Source: Acidimicrobiales bacterium (GTDB taxonomy: Bacteria; Actinomycetota; Acidimicrobiia; Acidimicrobiales; SZUA-35). From it: a DNA stretch of 64,000 nucleotides. Below the pieces are notes generated by a model, which searched no databases, had not been told where the DNA came from, and was given only the letters and a program-made list of their open reading frames with translations. How positions within the stretch are numbered: the first letter of the stretch is position 1; each line of letters opens with the position of its first letter. The translations under genes and the position numbers were made by a program. The stretch lies in the NCBI GenBank assembly GCA_041394265.1, contig JAWKIO010000005.1, forward strand, positions 1,054,001 to 1,118,000. Reading direction: 5' to 3'. Below are positions 35,946 through 44,950 of the stretch, in pieces.

Positions 35946-37186
35946 CGGCACCCTCGATGCAGACGTCGTCGTCGACCGCGACGACACCGCAGGGCATCGT
36001 CATGCTGGTTTCGATCCTGACCACCGTGTCGAGCGTCTACCCAGCGTTCCTCGCCGGCGCGCTCGGCCCCGAACTCCGGTCGTCGATCGGGATCAGCGAG
36101 GGCTTCTTCGGCCTGGTCATCGGCAGCTTCTTCATCGGGTCGGCGCTCGGCTCGGTGGCCCTCGGCCGACTCGGCGAACAGCACGGCGCCCGACGCATGA
36201 TCACGGTCAGCTTGTTGACCACCGCCGCCATGACCGCGCTCATCGCCGGGACCATTCGATCGGGAGCGGTGCTCTTGGTCGCACTTTTCGTCGCCGGCAT
36301 TGCCAACTCAGGTGGTCAGACCGCAGCGAACAAACTCCTGAGTCAGTCGATCGAACCCGGTCGGCTGGGCTTCGCCATGGCGATCAAGCAGTCGGGCATG
36401 CCGGGCGCCACCTTGCTCGGCGGCCTCGCCGTGCCTGCCATTGCGCTGACCGTGGGCTGGCCGTGGGCCTACGCAGCAGCGTCGCTGCTCGCCATCGTTG
36501 CGCTCGGTTTCGTGCTTCGGTTCGCTCCAGTCGACGGCCCTGATGTCCAGCGAGCCCGGCGAGCAGCTCACGGTGACGAGCGCACCACGTCGCTCGGGCC
36601 GCGTCCCACGCCGAGCACACGGTCGACCCTGCTGATCGCCGCCGTGGCCGCCTACTTCTCTGCGGCGGCGGCCGGCACACTCGGTTCGTGGCTGACCAGT
36701 TCGGCCACCGACGCCGGATGGTCGTCGGGCGCCGCCGGCCTCCTGCTCAGCGTCGGCTCGATCAGTGGGATCAGCGCTCGACTCGTACTCGGCTGGCAGG
36801 CCGACCGCAGTCGGCGCCTACCGATGATGACCGCCGCCCAGTTCTTGGCGCTCGGCGCGCTCGGCGCCCTCACGTTGGCACCACGGCTCGAGTGGACGCA
36901 CGCCGTCGGTGCGCTCGTTGCGTTCGGCGCCGGTTGGTCATGGCCGGCGCTGTTCAACTTCGCCATCGTGCGCACCAACGCGGCAGCGGCAGCACTGGCG
37001 ACCGGCATCACACAGACCGGGGTCTACCTGGGTGTCGTCACCGGCCCCATCGTGATGGGGCAGCTGGTGGAGCGTTCCGGCTATCAGCTCGGCTGGACGG
37101 TTGCGGGCTCGAGCATGCTGGTCGGTGCCGCGATCATGTCGCGTGTCGCCGGACGATTCACCGACCCAGCCACAACGACGTCGTAG
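35942..37186 (+). CDS. MFS transporter
   Basis: A 414-residue, 12-helix major facilitator protein. The first helix is VMLVSILTTVSSVYPAFLAG; the loop after helix 2 (SVALGRLGEQHGARRMI) is the MFS motif A type G-R-L-G. The middle loop (ARRAAHGDERTTSLGPRPTPS) separates two six-helix halves. It starts at TTG 35942 overlapping the amidohydrolase stop; ATG 35957 is an alternative. It may import the substrate of, or export a product from, the preceding hydrolases. Confidence 0.88.
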   Translation: MTAPSMQTSSSTATTPQGIVMLVSILTTVSSVYPAFLAGALGPELRSSIGISEGFFGLVIGSFFIGSALGSVALGRLGEQHGARRMITVSLLTTAAMTALIAGTIRSGAVLLVALFVAGIANSGGQTAANKLLSQSIEPGRLGFAMAIKQSGMPGATLLGGLAVPAIALTVGWPWAYAAASLLAIVALGFVLRFAPVDGPDVQRARRAAHGDERTTSLGPRPTPSTRSTLLIAAVAAYFSAAAAGTLGSWLTSSATDAGWSSGAAGLLLSVGSISGISARLVLGWQADRSRRLPMMTAAQFLALGALGALTLAPRLEWTHAVGALVAFGAGWSWPALFNFAIVRTNAAAAALATGITQTGVYLGVVTGPIVMGQLVERSGYQLGWTVAGSSMLVGAAIMSRVAGRFTDPATTTS

Positions 37187-37189
37187 CCC

Positions 37190-38296
37190 TCACCCTGCGG
37201 CGTCGAGAAACGCCCGCACGGTGTGCTCCACCGTGGCCGAAGCATCGGCGAGCATTGACGGCGTGGTCACCCGTTCGACGACGTCGAGCGGGGTGTGGAA
37301 GTCGGGAAAGGTTCCGACGAATGACAACAACGGCACGTCGAGCCGCTTGAGCATCTCACCCTCACCGAACCAATCGGGCGGATTCTCGAGCACGTTCAGG
37401 CCGCCGTCGGCAGCCGCGTCGACGACGGCGCGACCGTCGGCTGCGGGGAGCGACGACAGGGCCAGGCGGGTGGGCGAGAGCGTGCCCTCGCCGTCGAGCA
37501 CGACGCCGGCGGCCGTGCTCGCTCCGATGTGCACGATCGCGGCCGGCGTACCGAATCCTGCCTCGTTGACGAGTCGGTCCACCCCGAGATAGCCGATCTC
37601 GTGGCCGGTCGTGCCGACGAAGAGCACCGGTCGCTCGCCGCCGAGCCGGGTGGCCAACTCGATCGCGATCGCAATCCCCGTGCCTCGCTCGCCGGCACAG
37701 GCGAACCAACCGGTCATCGGCGTCGTGATGACGAGAGGCGAAGCCGATTCGCCGCCGAACCGTCCGAAGACGTTGACGGACTCGCCCGTCGTGCGATGGA
37801 AGTCGGCGACGACTCGAACGTCAGCCTCGAGCAGCTGTTCGGCGAAGGAGCCGGCAATCAGCGAGACCGGCTGATCGAGGGTGAAGCGAGGCGCACGATT
37901 GGGCACGCCGAGCTTGCCGTCGAGGCCGGCGGTAGCAGCGACGGTTGGTCGTGTGCCGATCAGCGACGCCCATGCGTCGTCGGTGCCGTGGTTGCCGCCG
38001 GCGAAGGGCCACACGATGCGATCGACGTCGCTGGTGTCGTGGTGCCCCGCACCGGCGTACCACAGCGGCATTGCCTCGACGGCCTCCCCGTCGAGGGTGA
38101 CGTGGTGCTCCGCCACGACGAACTGGTCGAAGTCGTAGGTGGCGGTCCGGACGACGGCACCGCGATCGGTCAAATGGTCGCCCAGCCACGCCTGCGTCTC
38201 GCGTTCGTGCTCGGTGCCCGTGCGATGGTGCTCGAAGCCGCCGTACTCGGCGACCAGACGGTAAAGCGAGCTCCCCGGCGCGTCGTTCGCCATCAT
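37190..38296 (-). CDS. M28-family-like protein with incomplete metal ligands
   Basis: A 368-residue protein with an M28 aminopeptidase fold pattern. FVGTTGHEIGYLG (Glu233) and TFPDFHTPLDVVERV (His334) match the catalytic Glu and last His regions. However, where active M28 enzymes have H-x-D and then G-A-D-D-N-x-S-G, this protein reads VITTPMTGW and CAGERGTGI (about 189-207). The first His and the bridging Asp are therefore lost or moved. It could be a non-catalytic or repurposed relative. It starts at 38296 by ATGA overlap with the DinB-type gene; a GTG at 38302 also exists. Confidence 0.7.
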   Translation of the reverse strand: MMANDAPGSSLYRLVAEYGGFEHHRTGTEHERETQAWLGDHLTDRGAVVRTATYDFDQFVVAEHHVTLDGEAVEAMPLWYAGAGHHDTSDVDRIVWPFAGGNHGTDDAWASLIGTRPTVAATAGLDGKLGVPNRAPRFTLDQPVSLIAGSFAEQLLEADVRVVADFHRTTGESVNVFGRFGGESASPLVITTPMTGWFACAGERGTGIAIAIELATRLGGERPVLFVGTTGHEIGYLGVDRLVNEAGFGTPAAIVHIGASTAAGVVLDGEGTLSPTRLALSSLPAADGRAVVDAAADGGLNVLENPPDWFGEGEMLKRLDVPLLSFVGTFPDFHTPLDVVERVTTPSMLADASATVEHTVRAFLDAAG

Positions 38297-38913
38297 CGCC
38301 ACCGGTCGACGCCGGGACCGCTCAGTTCGTCGAGCACCGGACGCCCCGCCATCGCCATCATGAGCGCTTCACCCGTGCCGGCAACCTCAGCACCGTCACC
38401 GAACGACCAGTCCCGATCGGTGGCGACGAGTCGAACCCCGTCGAGCGGCTTGCGGTCGACCAGCATGGTCGCCATCTTGTGGGTCGTCAGGAACTCGAGC
38501 GCGGTCGACAGGACGGCGGGGTCGAGCTCACCGGTGAGACCCAGAGGTCGACGAACATCTTGGGTGTGGATGGCGACGTCGGTCACCGTCATCTCCTCGC
38601 GAAACATCGGCATGGCCGCCGACTTCGTGGCCTTGGTCCGCAACGCGAGGATCACGTCGCCCACCGGACGGGCCAGCTGTTGCGTCGCCATGGCCACCGA
38701 CACCCGATTGAAGTCGAAGCGCTGCTTGATCATCGTGGCCATGAACCCGACGACGCCGGTTTCCACAAAGCTCGTGAGGTGCGAGAGCACGCCGCGCGCG
38801 GTCCACTCGTCACAGTACGACGGATGGTCCCACTGATCCGGTGTCAGACCCTCGACGAGATCGGCGAAGTCGTTCCGGGCCTTCGCTGCCAATTGCCACG
38901 TTGCCACGCGCAC
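38293..38913 (-). CDS. TIGR03083/maleylpyruvate-isomerase-like (DinB-fold) protein
   Basis: A 206-residue four-helix protein with VEGLTPDQWDHPSYCDEWTA followed by GVLSHLTSFV, the marker of actinobacterial mycothiol-dependent maleylpyruvate isomerase N-terminal-domain proteins. In this family one His in SHL and others downstream (AIHTQDVRRPLG) form a metal site. The function of most members is not known; they may be thiol-dependent transferases. It is the first gene of a two-gene minus-strand unit with the M28-like protein. Confidence 0.8.
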   Translation of the reverse strand: MRVATWQLAAKARNDFADLVEGLTPDQWDHPSYCDEWTARGVLSHLTSFVETGVVGFMATMIKQRFDFNRVSVAMATQQLARPVGDVILALRTKATKSAAMPMFREEMTVTDVAIHTQDVRRPLGLTGELDPAVLSTALEFLTTHKMATMLVDRKPLDGVRLVATDRDWSFGDGAEVAGTGEALMMAMAGRPVLDELSGPGVDRWR

Positions 38914-39058
38914 TCCTCGGTCGGCTCGCGGCCGACCCTAGTGGTCGTGGTCGACTTGCATCACGTGAGCCGTCGATCATCATGACTTGGTCAAGCTTGT
39001 TCAAGCGTGGCGCCGAGGACGCCGATGGCAGGAGTGACACCGATCTCGGGAGGACCCG

Positions 39059-39568
39059 ATGTACTCCGTCAACAGCGTCTCCAGTGTTGCCGCCCTCGCA
39101 CCGGCGCGGACCCACACCGCCGACCGAGCAACGACCCGACCGGTCCCCGACGTGACCAACGTCGACCCGGCGGATCTCCGCTCGCGCCTCGACGGTGGCG
39201 GCGAAGCGCTCCAGGAGCGCGCCGAATCGGCGGGCGTCGAGCCGGCCGAAAGCGCGCCGCTCGGTCTCCCGAGCGACGCAGCCCCCACCGTTGCTGCTCG
39301 CCCCGGCATCGGTAGCGCTCTCGGCGTCGGTCTCTCGTCGCTCTTGGGCGGATCCAACCGGCCAACCGGCGCGAGCTCGACGGGTGGTCTGCCCGTTGGC
39401 GCACCACCCGGCCGAGACGCCGCCCGCAGGATCGAGGATCTGGCGACCACGATGGCCGTGGACACCGCCACCGTCAGGCAGTCGATCGACGACGGCTCAC
39501 TCAGCCAGCTCCTGGCCCAGAACGGCGTGCAGTCCTCGATCGGGATGTTGTTCAACACCAGGCTCTGA
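39059..39568 (+). CDS. Hypothetical protein, low-complexity N-terminus
   Basis: A 169-residue protein I do not recognise. The frame starts MYSVNSVSSVAALAPAR with GGGAGGA upstream, giving good support for the start. Residues 20-125 are Ala/Gly/Pro/Ser-rich and probably disordered. The final 45 residues are more regular (RIEDLATTMAVDTATVRQSI, then SLSQLLAQNGVQSSIGML) and look like a helical module. No membrane segment or signal peptide is obvious. It is isolated from neighbours; zwf converges on it. Confidence 0.55.
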   Translation: MYSVNSVSSVAALAPARTHTADRATTRPVPDVTNVDPADLRSRLDGGGEALQERAESAGVEPAESAPLGLPSDAAPTVAARPGIGSALGVGLSSLLGGSNRPTGASSTGGLPVGAPPGRDAARRIEDLATTMAVDTATVRQSIDDGSLSQLLAQNGVQSSIGMLFNTRL

Positions 39569-39585
39569 CGAGCCGATCGTCCGGG

Positions 39586-41040
39586 TTACTTGGTTCGCCA
39601 GGCCCGCTCGAAAGGGAGTCGCCACGAGTTCGGCGCGATCAGCTGGTGGATCTGGTTCGGCCCCCACGTGCCCTTGGCATAGGGGCGCACCGGCGGTGGG
39701 TTCGACAGCAGATCCTCGGAGACCTCCCACAACCGCTCCACGCCTTCGGAGGTCGTGAACAGAGTGCGGTCGCCACCCACGGCGTCGAGGATCAGGCGCT
39801 CGTACGCCTCGAGCACATCGTTGGACGTGTCGGTGTCCTCGACCGAGAACTGCATCGACATCTTGTCGAGCCGGAAGCCAGGCCCGGGCCGCTTGCCGTA
39901 GAACGACAGCGAGAGCTTGGACTCGTCGGCCAGATCAAACGTCAGGTGGTCCGGCCCGAGCTGGCCGACCCCGGAGTTCTTCGGGAACATCGACTTCGGC
40001 GGTTCCTTGAACGCGATCGAGATGATGCGCTGGCCCTCGGCCATGTTCTTGCCGGTCCGCAGGTAGAACGGCACGCCGGCCCAGCGCCAGTTGTCGATGT
40101 AGCACCGGAGCGCGATGAAGGTCTCGGTCTCGGACTCGGGGTGGACGCCCTCCTCGTCCCGATAGCCGATGTACTGGCCGCGCACGACGTCATCGGGGCC
40201 GATCGGCAACATCGACCGGAAGACCTTGTTCTTCTCCTCGGTGATGGCCCGTGAGTCGAGCGACGTCGGCGCCTCCATCGCGGTGAACGCCATCACCTGG
40301 AACAGATGGGTGACCACCATGTCCCGGTAGGCGCCGGTCGACTCGTAGAAGTTGGCCCGCTGCTCGAGTCCCAAGGCCTCGGGGATGTCGATCTGGATGT
40401 GATCGATCATGTTGCGGTGCCAGATCGGTTCGAACAGACCGTTGGCAAAGCGGAACGCCAAGATGTTGAGCGCCGCCTCCTTGCCGAGGAAGTGGTCGAT
40501 GCGGAAGACCTGCTCCTCGTCGAAGACCTCGTGCACGGTCTCGTTCAGCGCCTTGGCGCTGGCGAGGTCGGTGCCGAAGGGCTTCTCCATGATGACCCGC
40601 GAGTTCTCGACGAGACCGGCGTCGCGCAGCGTGTGGATCACGGCGATCGCCCCCTTGGGCGGGACCGACAGATAGTGCAGTCGCTGCTGTGGACCGTCGA
40701 GTTCGGCCTCGGCCTCCTCGATCGCCGCTCGTAGCGCGTCGGCGGTGCCACCCGGCGCCCAGAAGAGTCGCTTGGCGAAGTTGTCCCACTCCTCGGGTTC
40801 GACGGTTCCCTCTCGGCCGTCGAGCGCAGCTCGGGCGAACTCGACGAACGACTCCCGCGTGTGGTCGTCGAGCGAGGTGCCAACGATCCGCACGTGAGGA
40901 AGAAGGCCAGAACGAAGGAGGTGGAACAGACCGGGGAGCAGCTTGCGCCGTGACAGGTCGCCGGTGGCGCCGAACAGCACGACCGTGGTCGGTGGACCCG
41001 GATTCAGCTGCGTGCGGTACTTGGAGACACGACGATTCAC
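39586..41040 (-). CDS. zwf: Glucose-6-phosphate dehydrogenase
   Basis: A 484-residue enzyme of normal length that oxidises glucose-6-phosphate to 6-phosphogluconolactone. Dinucleotide-binding GATGDLSRRKLLP (24-36), EKPFGTDLAS (152-161) and the active-site RIDHFLGKE (180-188, catalytic His) are intact. It would feed NADPH and pentose phosphate or Entner-Doudoroff pathways. No gnd, pgl, tal or opcA is present alongside, which is unusual compared with the common opcA-zwf-tal operon of actinobacteria. The opposite strand holds only shadow frames. Confidence 0.95.
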   Translation of the reverse strand: MNRRVSKYRTQLNPGPPTTVVLFGATGDLSRRKLLPGLFHLLRSGLLPHVRIVGTSLDDHTRESFVEFARAALDGREGTVEPEEWDNFAKRLFWAPGGTADALRAAIEEAEAELDGPQQRLHYLSVPPKGAIAVIHTLRDAGLVENSRVIMEKPFGTDLASAKALNETVHEVFDEEQVFRIDHFLGKEAALNILAFRFANGLFEPIWHRNMIDHIQIDIPEALGLEQRANFYESTGAYRDMVVTHLFQVMAFTAMEAPTSLDSRAITEEKNKVFRSMLPIGPDDVVRGQYIGYRDEEGVHPESETETFIALRCYIDNWRWAGVPFYLRTGKNMAEGQRIISIAFKEPPKSMFPKNSGVGQLGPDHLTFDLADESKLSLSFYGKRPGPGFRLDKMSMQFSVEDTDTSNDVLEAYERLILDAVGGDRTLFTTSEGVERLWEVSEDLLSNPPPVRPYAKGTWGPNQIHQLIAPNSWRLPFERAWRTK

Positions 41041-41069
41041 AGTGGTAGCAGTCGGTTGTGCCGCCTGGT

Positions 41070-43034
41070 CTATGAGGTGCGGTCCCCCGGCGACGCCATC
41101 GACGCTAGCAAGGCCCGGATTTCGGCAGTGTTGCGATCTGGTGCCACCACCGCTTGGATCGCGGCGGTGTCGCCGGTGGAGCCATTGTCGCCAGTGGTGC
41201 CATGGTCCTCGCCGAGCGGGCGAGTCACGAAGCCGACGATGCGATGGCCGTCGCCGATCACCGTGGTCTGCGACGTCGCCAGTCGGGCCTCCAGCTCGTC
41301 GATCGTCTCGACCGGCCCGGTGACGACCTCACGCGCGCCACGCTCGGCTAGCTGCAGGGTGTAGAGCTCGCCGGCATCGGCGGCCGTCGCCGGGCGTGAC
41401 CAGAGCCCAACCGGTCCCGCGGCAGGCGGCGGCGCTGCCCCCGGAGCGACTGCGGCCTGGCTGACCGGTGGAGCGGTCGGAGGCGGCGGCTGTCTCGCTT
41501 CGAGGACCGCACGGTCGGCCTGCCAGACACCGAAGTGGTACCAGACCCCGCCCACAACGGCGACGGCCCACCCGATCGGGTCGGCCAGGTCCTCGATGGT
41601 CGACCGGCTCAGCCCGGCATCGAACAGGTCTCGCAGGAAGGCGAACAGCACCCAGGTGAGCGAACCGCCGAGTACGAGACCGCCGATGCCGAAGCTGGCG
41701 ATCAGGTAGAGCTTGCGCCAGAACGACTCGCTCTCCTCCTCCGGATCGGCGTCGCGCTCGGCTTCGATGAGGTGCCAATAGTGCCACCAGACAACGGCAC
41801 CGGTGGCGAGCACGGTGAGGATGACGATCAAGGTGTTGTCGGTGCGGTTCGAGTCGGCGAACGACGACCGACCCGCGATGGTGTCGATCATCAGCGCGAT
41901 CAATGCGGCCGCCGCACTCACGACCGCGACCAGCCCGGCGGCCACGACCACGTAGTCGTGAAACCGGATCGACTCGTTCCGCACGACCTCGAGCTCGTTC
42001 GGGTGTCCGTGACGCTCGAGCACCCAGCGGTGATAGGCCCACGTCACGAAACCAAGGAAGAGGACCGAAATCAGGCCCGGGAGCGGCATGAAGTACTCGC
42101 CTGCCGTTTCGTCGACCGTGCCCAGGAACCAGATGGCAACGAGGCTGACGACGATCGCCACCGAGACGATCAGGGCCACCAGGCCAGGGAGGACACCGGC
42201 GACCACGACCGTGAAGAACCACAGCGGCGAGGCTCGCCGCTCGCCCTCGACCGACGAACCCGGTGCCGGCGCGTCGAAGACGCTCCACCAGTGCCACAGC
42301 CAGACCACCGCGCCGGCGGCGGCGACGATCAGCCAGAGTGCGACGTTCGCCGACGAGTCGAGCGATTCCCCGAACGCGGCGTCGTAGCCCTGCTCGAGCA
42401 CCCGGAACAGCACGGCACCCACACCGGACAGGAACCAGCCGAGCCCGACCACGGTTGCGATGGCGAGGTGGGCGTCACCCCGGAGTCGCAGCCGGGGCCG
42501 CAGTGCGAACCAGTGCGCCAGCCACACGGCGAACCACACGATCAGCTGGGCGACCTCGGAACGATTCACCTCCTTGGTCGACGACGTCGCAGCGTCGGCG
42601 ACCTGCGCCACCGACACCAGCGTGGCGATCAGCGAGGTCGACAGTGCAGCGACCAGGTACACCGACCAGCCTCGGGTCGGTCGCTGGTCACCAGACTCAA
42701 CCCGCTCCCGGCAACGGCGATCGACGGCGCGGAACAAGAGGGCGAATGCAGGGCCGGCGACGATGAGCAGCGACAGACCACGAGCGAGATCCGAACTGGT
42801 GCCGGCAAGGCGCTCCGGCCGGTCGATCGCCGCCTGGAGCAGATCGATCAGGCCGACACTCACAGCAACGAACGCAACGAACAGACCGAGATGCAGGGCG
42901 AACGACTTGGCCGCCTCGGCGGGCTCGATCGGATCGGACGGATCGTCGTTCGCCGACCGTAGGCCGTTCGCGATCGCGAAGGCGAGGCCACCGAGAATGA
43001 GAAGGGGTAGCAGGCCTCCGAACATTGCTCCCAT
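41070..43034 (-). CDS. DUF5671-like multi-pass membrane protein
   Basis: A 654-residue protein with more than ten hydrophobic helices. A helix-loop unit recurs with a Trp/His signature: VWLAHWFALRP, VVWLWHWWSVF, AVVWWHYWHLIEAE and VWYHFGVWQADRA, roughly every 120 residues. This matches the repeated transmembrane domain called DUF5671. A proline-rich stretch (about 525-555) leads to a soluble C-terminal domain (GLWSRPATAADAGELYTLQL). It may sense a signal in the membrane, but function is not known. It is followed by zwf on the same strand and preceded, 9 bp away, by the next gene. Confidence 0.7.
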   Translation of the reverse strand: MGAMFGGLLPLLILGGLAFAIANGLRSANDDPSDPIEPAEAAKSFALHLGLFVAFVAVSVGLIDLLQAAIDRPERLAGTSSDLARGLSLLIVAGPAFALLFRAVDRRCRERVESGDQRPTRGWSVYLVAALSTSLIATLVSVAQVADAATSSTKEVNRSEVAQLIVWFAVWLAHWFALRPRLRLRGDAHLAIATVVGLGWFLSGVGAVLFRVLEQGYDAAFGESLDSSANVALWLIVAAAGAVVWLWHWWSVFDAPAPGSSVEGERRASPLWFFTVVVAGVLPGLVALIVSVAIVVSLVAIWFLGTVDETAGEYFMPLPGLISVLFLGFVTWAYHRWVLERHGHPNELEVVRNESIRFHDYVVVAAGLVAVVSAAAALIALMIDTIAGRSSFADSNRTDNTLIVILTVLATGAVVWWHYWHLIEAERDADPEEESESFWRKLYLIASFGIGGLVLGGSLTWVLFAFLRDLFDAGLSRSTIEDLADPIGWAVAVVGGVWYHFGVWQADRAVLEARQPPPPTAPPVSQAAVAPGAAPPPAAGPVGLWSRPATAADAGELYTLQLAERGAREVVTGPVETIDELEARLATSQTTVIGDGHRIVGFVTRPLGEDHGTTGDNGSTGDTAAIQAVVAPDRNTAEIRALLASMASPGDRTS

Positions 43035-43043
43035 CGGACGCTC

Positions 43044-43568
43044 CTATCTCGTGCAATCTTCGAACGGGTACGGCCAGCCGGCCCGATCGATGAGCCAGTG
43101 ACCGTCGACCAGCACGAGGGTGAAGCGCCGGTCGTAGTCCCAGGAGGTGTCATCGAACAGGCCGCTGTTGCCTCCCTCGCGGAACAGCACCGTTGCCCGG
43201 GCGATATCGCCTTCGACGACCATGTCGTCGAGTTCGGTCCGGACATCGTCGGCTCGCCAGTCGTTCCCGTAGACATCGTCGCGGAAGTCGGCGATGCACG
43301 CCGCTCGCTTGTCCTCCGCGAGGAGGTCGAGCATCGCTCCCTCGTCGCCATCGAGGCCGGCGGCGATGTAGTGCTGGAGTGCTGCCGCCGGCGTGCCGTC
43401 GTCGTACTGCGTTGGCGACCGATTCTGGCTCAGGGCGAGCGTCACGAGTGCTGCCACGGCGATGACCGCGGCCATGATCGCCAGCGGCAATCGCGACACT
43501 CGGTGGCCAGCGCGCCCTCGGTCGACGCCTCCTGTGCCGCTGTCGTGTGTGCCGTCGTCGGGCGACAT
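43044..43568 (-). CDS. Hypothetical single-pass membrane protein
   Basis: A 174-residue protein starting MSPDDGTHDS at 43568, with GGAGGT 6 nt upstream, which decides this start over 43586. A basic stretch and one helix (LPLAIMAAVIAVAALVTLAL) are followed by an extracytoplasmic domain (about 55-174) resembling NTF2/DUF4878 lumazine-binding-like lipoprotein domains: AALQHYIAAGLDGDEGAMLDLL and RFTLVLVDGHWLIDRAG. It is just upstream of the DUF5671-like gene, so the two may work together at the membrane. Confidence 0.65.
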   Translation of the reverse strand: MSPDDGTHDSGTGGVDRGRAGHRVSRLPLAIMAAVIAVAALVTLALSQNRSPTQYDDGTPAAALQHYIAAGLDGDEGAMLDLLAEDKRAACIADFRDDVYGNDWRADDVRTELDDMVVEGDIARATVLFREGGNSGLFDDTSWDYDRRFTLVLVDGHWLIDRAGWPYPFEDCTR

Positions 43569-43744
43569 CAGCCGACCTCCGATCATGAGTTCTTGGGATC
43601 AGTGTCCTCCACCGGCGGTGATCCTGTCATGCGATTCGGCCAGTGTTGATGATTTCTGACCTGCGTTGATCAGCGGCCCTGCCCACCGGACGGCAGACTG
43701 ACCAGCTGGGCGGATCACCGTCGGCGGTCTAACGTCTCGGTCCC

Positions 43745-44512
43745 ATGGAGCTCAACGACGCGGTAGTGGTCATCACCGGTGGAAGCGGCGGGATCGGTAG
43801 GGCGATGGCCAAGGCCTTCCTCGCCGAAGGCGCTCGAGCGGTGGTACTCGCCGACCTCCATGCCGACGCGGTCCAGGCGGCCGCCAACGAACTCGGCTGT
43901 GATGGTCGGGCCTGCGACGTCACGAACGAGCAGGACATCATCGACCTCGTCGAGTGGACCATCGATCGACACGGCCCGATCGACCTCTTCTGCTCCAACG
44001 CTGGAGCGGGCGGCGAGGGCGTCCTCACCGACGCCGGCAACGACGTGTGGCAGAAGCAATGGGAGCTCCACGTGATGGCGCATCTCTACGCCGCACGAGC
44101 CGTCCTGCCGTCGATGATCGCCCGAGGCTCGGGCTACCTGCTCAACACCGCCTCGGCTGCCGGACTCCTGGCCGCCCTCGGCTCAGGTCCCTACTCGGTC
44201 ACCAAGGCGGCCGCGGTGAAGCTCGCCGAGTTCCTCGCCATCACCCACGGCGACGACGGCATTCGGGTGTCGGTACTGTGCCCCCAGGGCGTCAACACCG
44301 CCATGGCGCCGAAGAGCCTGGGCGACGGGCAGACCGACGGCATCATCGAGGCCGACGAACTGGCGCAGACCGTCGTCGACACGCTCCGGACCGAACGGTT
44401 CTACGTGCTCCCCCACCCCGAGGTCGAGGACTACGTACGACGCAAGGGCGACGACATCGACCGCTGGCTCGGCGGCATGCAGCGGCTGCGGCGGCGCAGC
44501 CTCGAGAGCTGA
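43745..44512 (+). CDS. Short-chain dehydrogenase/reductase (SDR)
   Basis: A 255-residue NAD(P)-dependent oxidoreductase. The cofactor motif is VVITGGSGGIGRA; Asp in VLADLHADAV suggests NAD preference; LFCSNAGAGGEG, NTASAAGLL and YSVTK give Asn, Ser, Tyr and Lys of the catalytic set. The substrate is unknown. The next gene starts 14 bp later on the same strand. No ribosome-binding site is evident, so a leaderless transcript is possible. Confidence 0.9.
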   Translation: MELNDAVVVITGGSGGIGRAMAKAFLAEGARAVVLADLHADAVQAAANELGCDGRACDVTNEQDIIDLVEWTIDRHGPIDLFCSNAGAGGEGVLTDAGNDVWQKQWELHVMAHLYAARAVLPSMIARGSGYLLNTASAAGLLAALGSGPYSVTKAAAVKLAEFLAITHGDDGIRVSVLCPQGVNTAMAPKSLGDGQTDGIIEADELAQTVVDTLRTERFYVLPHPEVEDYVRRKGDDIDRWLGGMQRLRRRSLES

Positions 44513-44526
44513 AAGGCCAGACGAAC

Positions 44527-44838
44527 ATGCGTATCACCGTCAACCTCGCCGACAACCACGTCACCCTCCTCGGACCCGCCGCCTTCACGGGCTTCGACCT
44601 CCTCGCCGATCCCATCGACGCCGACGAGGCCTCGATTGCCACGGCGCTCGGCTCGGTCGGCTCGGCCGCCGGCGACGACCACGTCTGGATCGCGGTCGAT
44701 GCCGTCCGCCGTCTGGCCGGCGATCACGCCACCGCCGACTGGGAAGACGGGTTCGCGAAGATGCTGGCGTACGCCGCCACCAAGGGCTGGACCAACGACG
44801 ACAGCTCGATGATCAAGGCGCACATCGTCCGCTCCTGA
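44527..44838 (+). CDS. Hypothetical protein (103 aa)
   Basis: A 103-residue acidic protein starting MRITVNLADNHVTLLGPAAF. GAAAGG lies upstream within the end of the SDR gene, supporting the start and coupling. It contains no membrane helix and no recognised motif; its C-terminus (TKGWTNDDSSMIKAHIVRS) is fairly polar. The region is small and compact, as in accessory proteins of acyl-CoA metabolism genes, but that is only a contextual guess. Confidence 0.6.
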   Translation: MRITVNLADNHVTLLGPAAFTGFDLLADPIDADEASIATALGSVGSAAGDDHVWIAVDAVRRLAGDHATADWEDGFAKMLAYAATKGWTNDDSSMIKAHIVRS

Positions 44839-44861
44839 TGCAAACGTCGGTCGCCGATCAT

Positions 44862-44874
44862 GGGACTTAGGTCC
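44862..44874 (+). promoter_or_regulatory. DosR-box-like palindrome upstream of acyl-CoA dehydrogenase
   Basis: GGGACTTAGGTCC fits the core of the mycobacterial DosR/DevR consensus (GGGACTWWWGKCC) except that the third W is G; the outer bases (CAT and ATG arms) instead extend an inverted repeat to CATGG...CCATG. It lies 77 bp before the GTG of the next gene, where an activator site would be expected. Confidence 0.35.
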
Positions 44875-44950
44875 ATGGTCGGGCCAACCGCTGCTTCCTA
44901 CGGTGCAGTCAGTTTCCGGCGTACCGCGCCGGCTGACGGAGGAGACTGCC

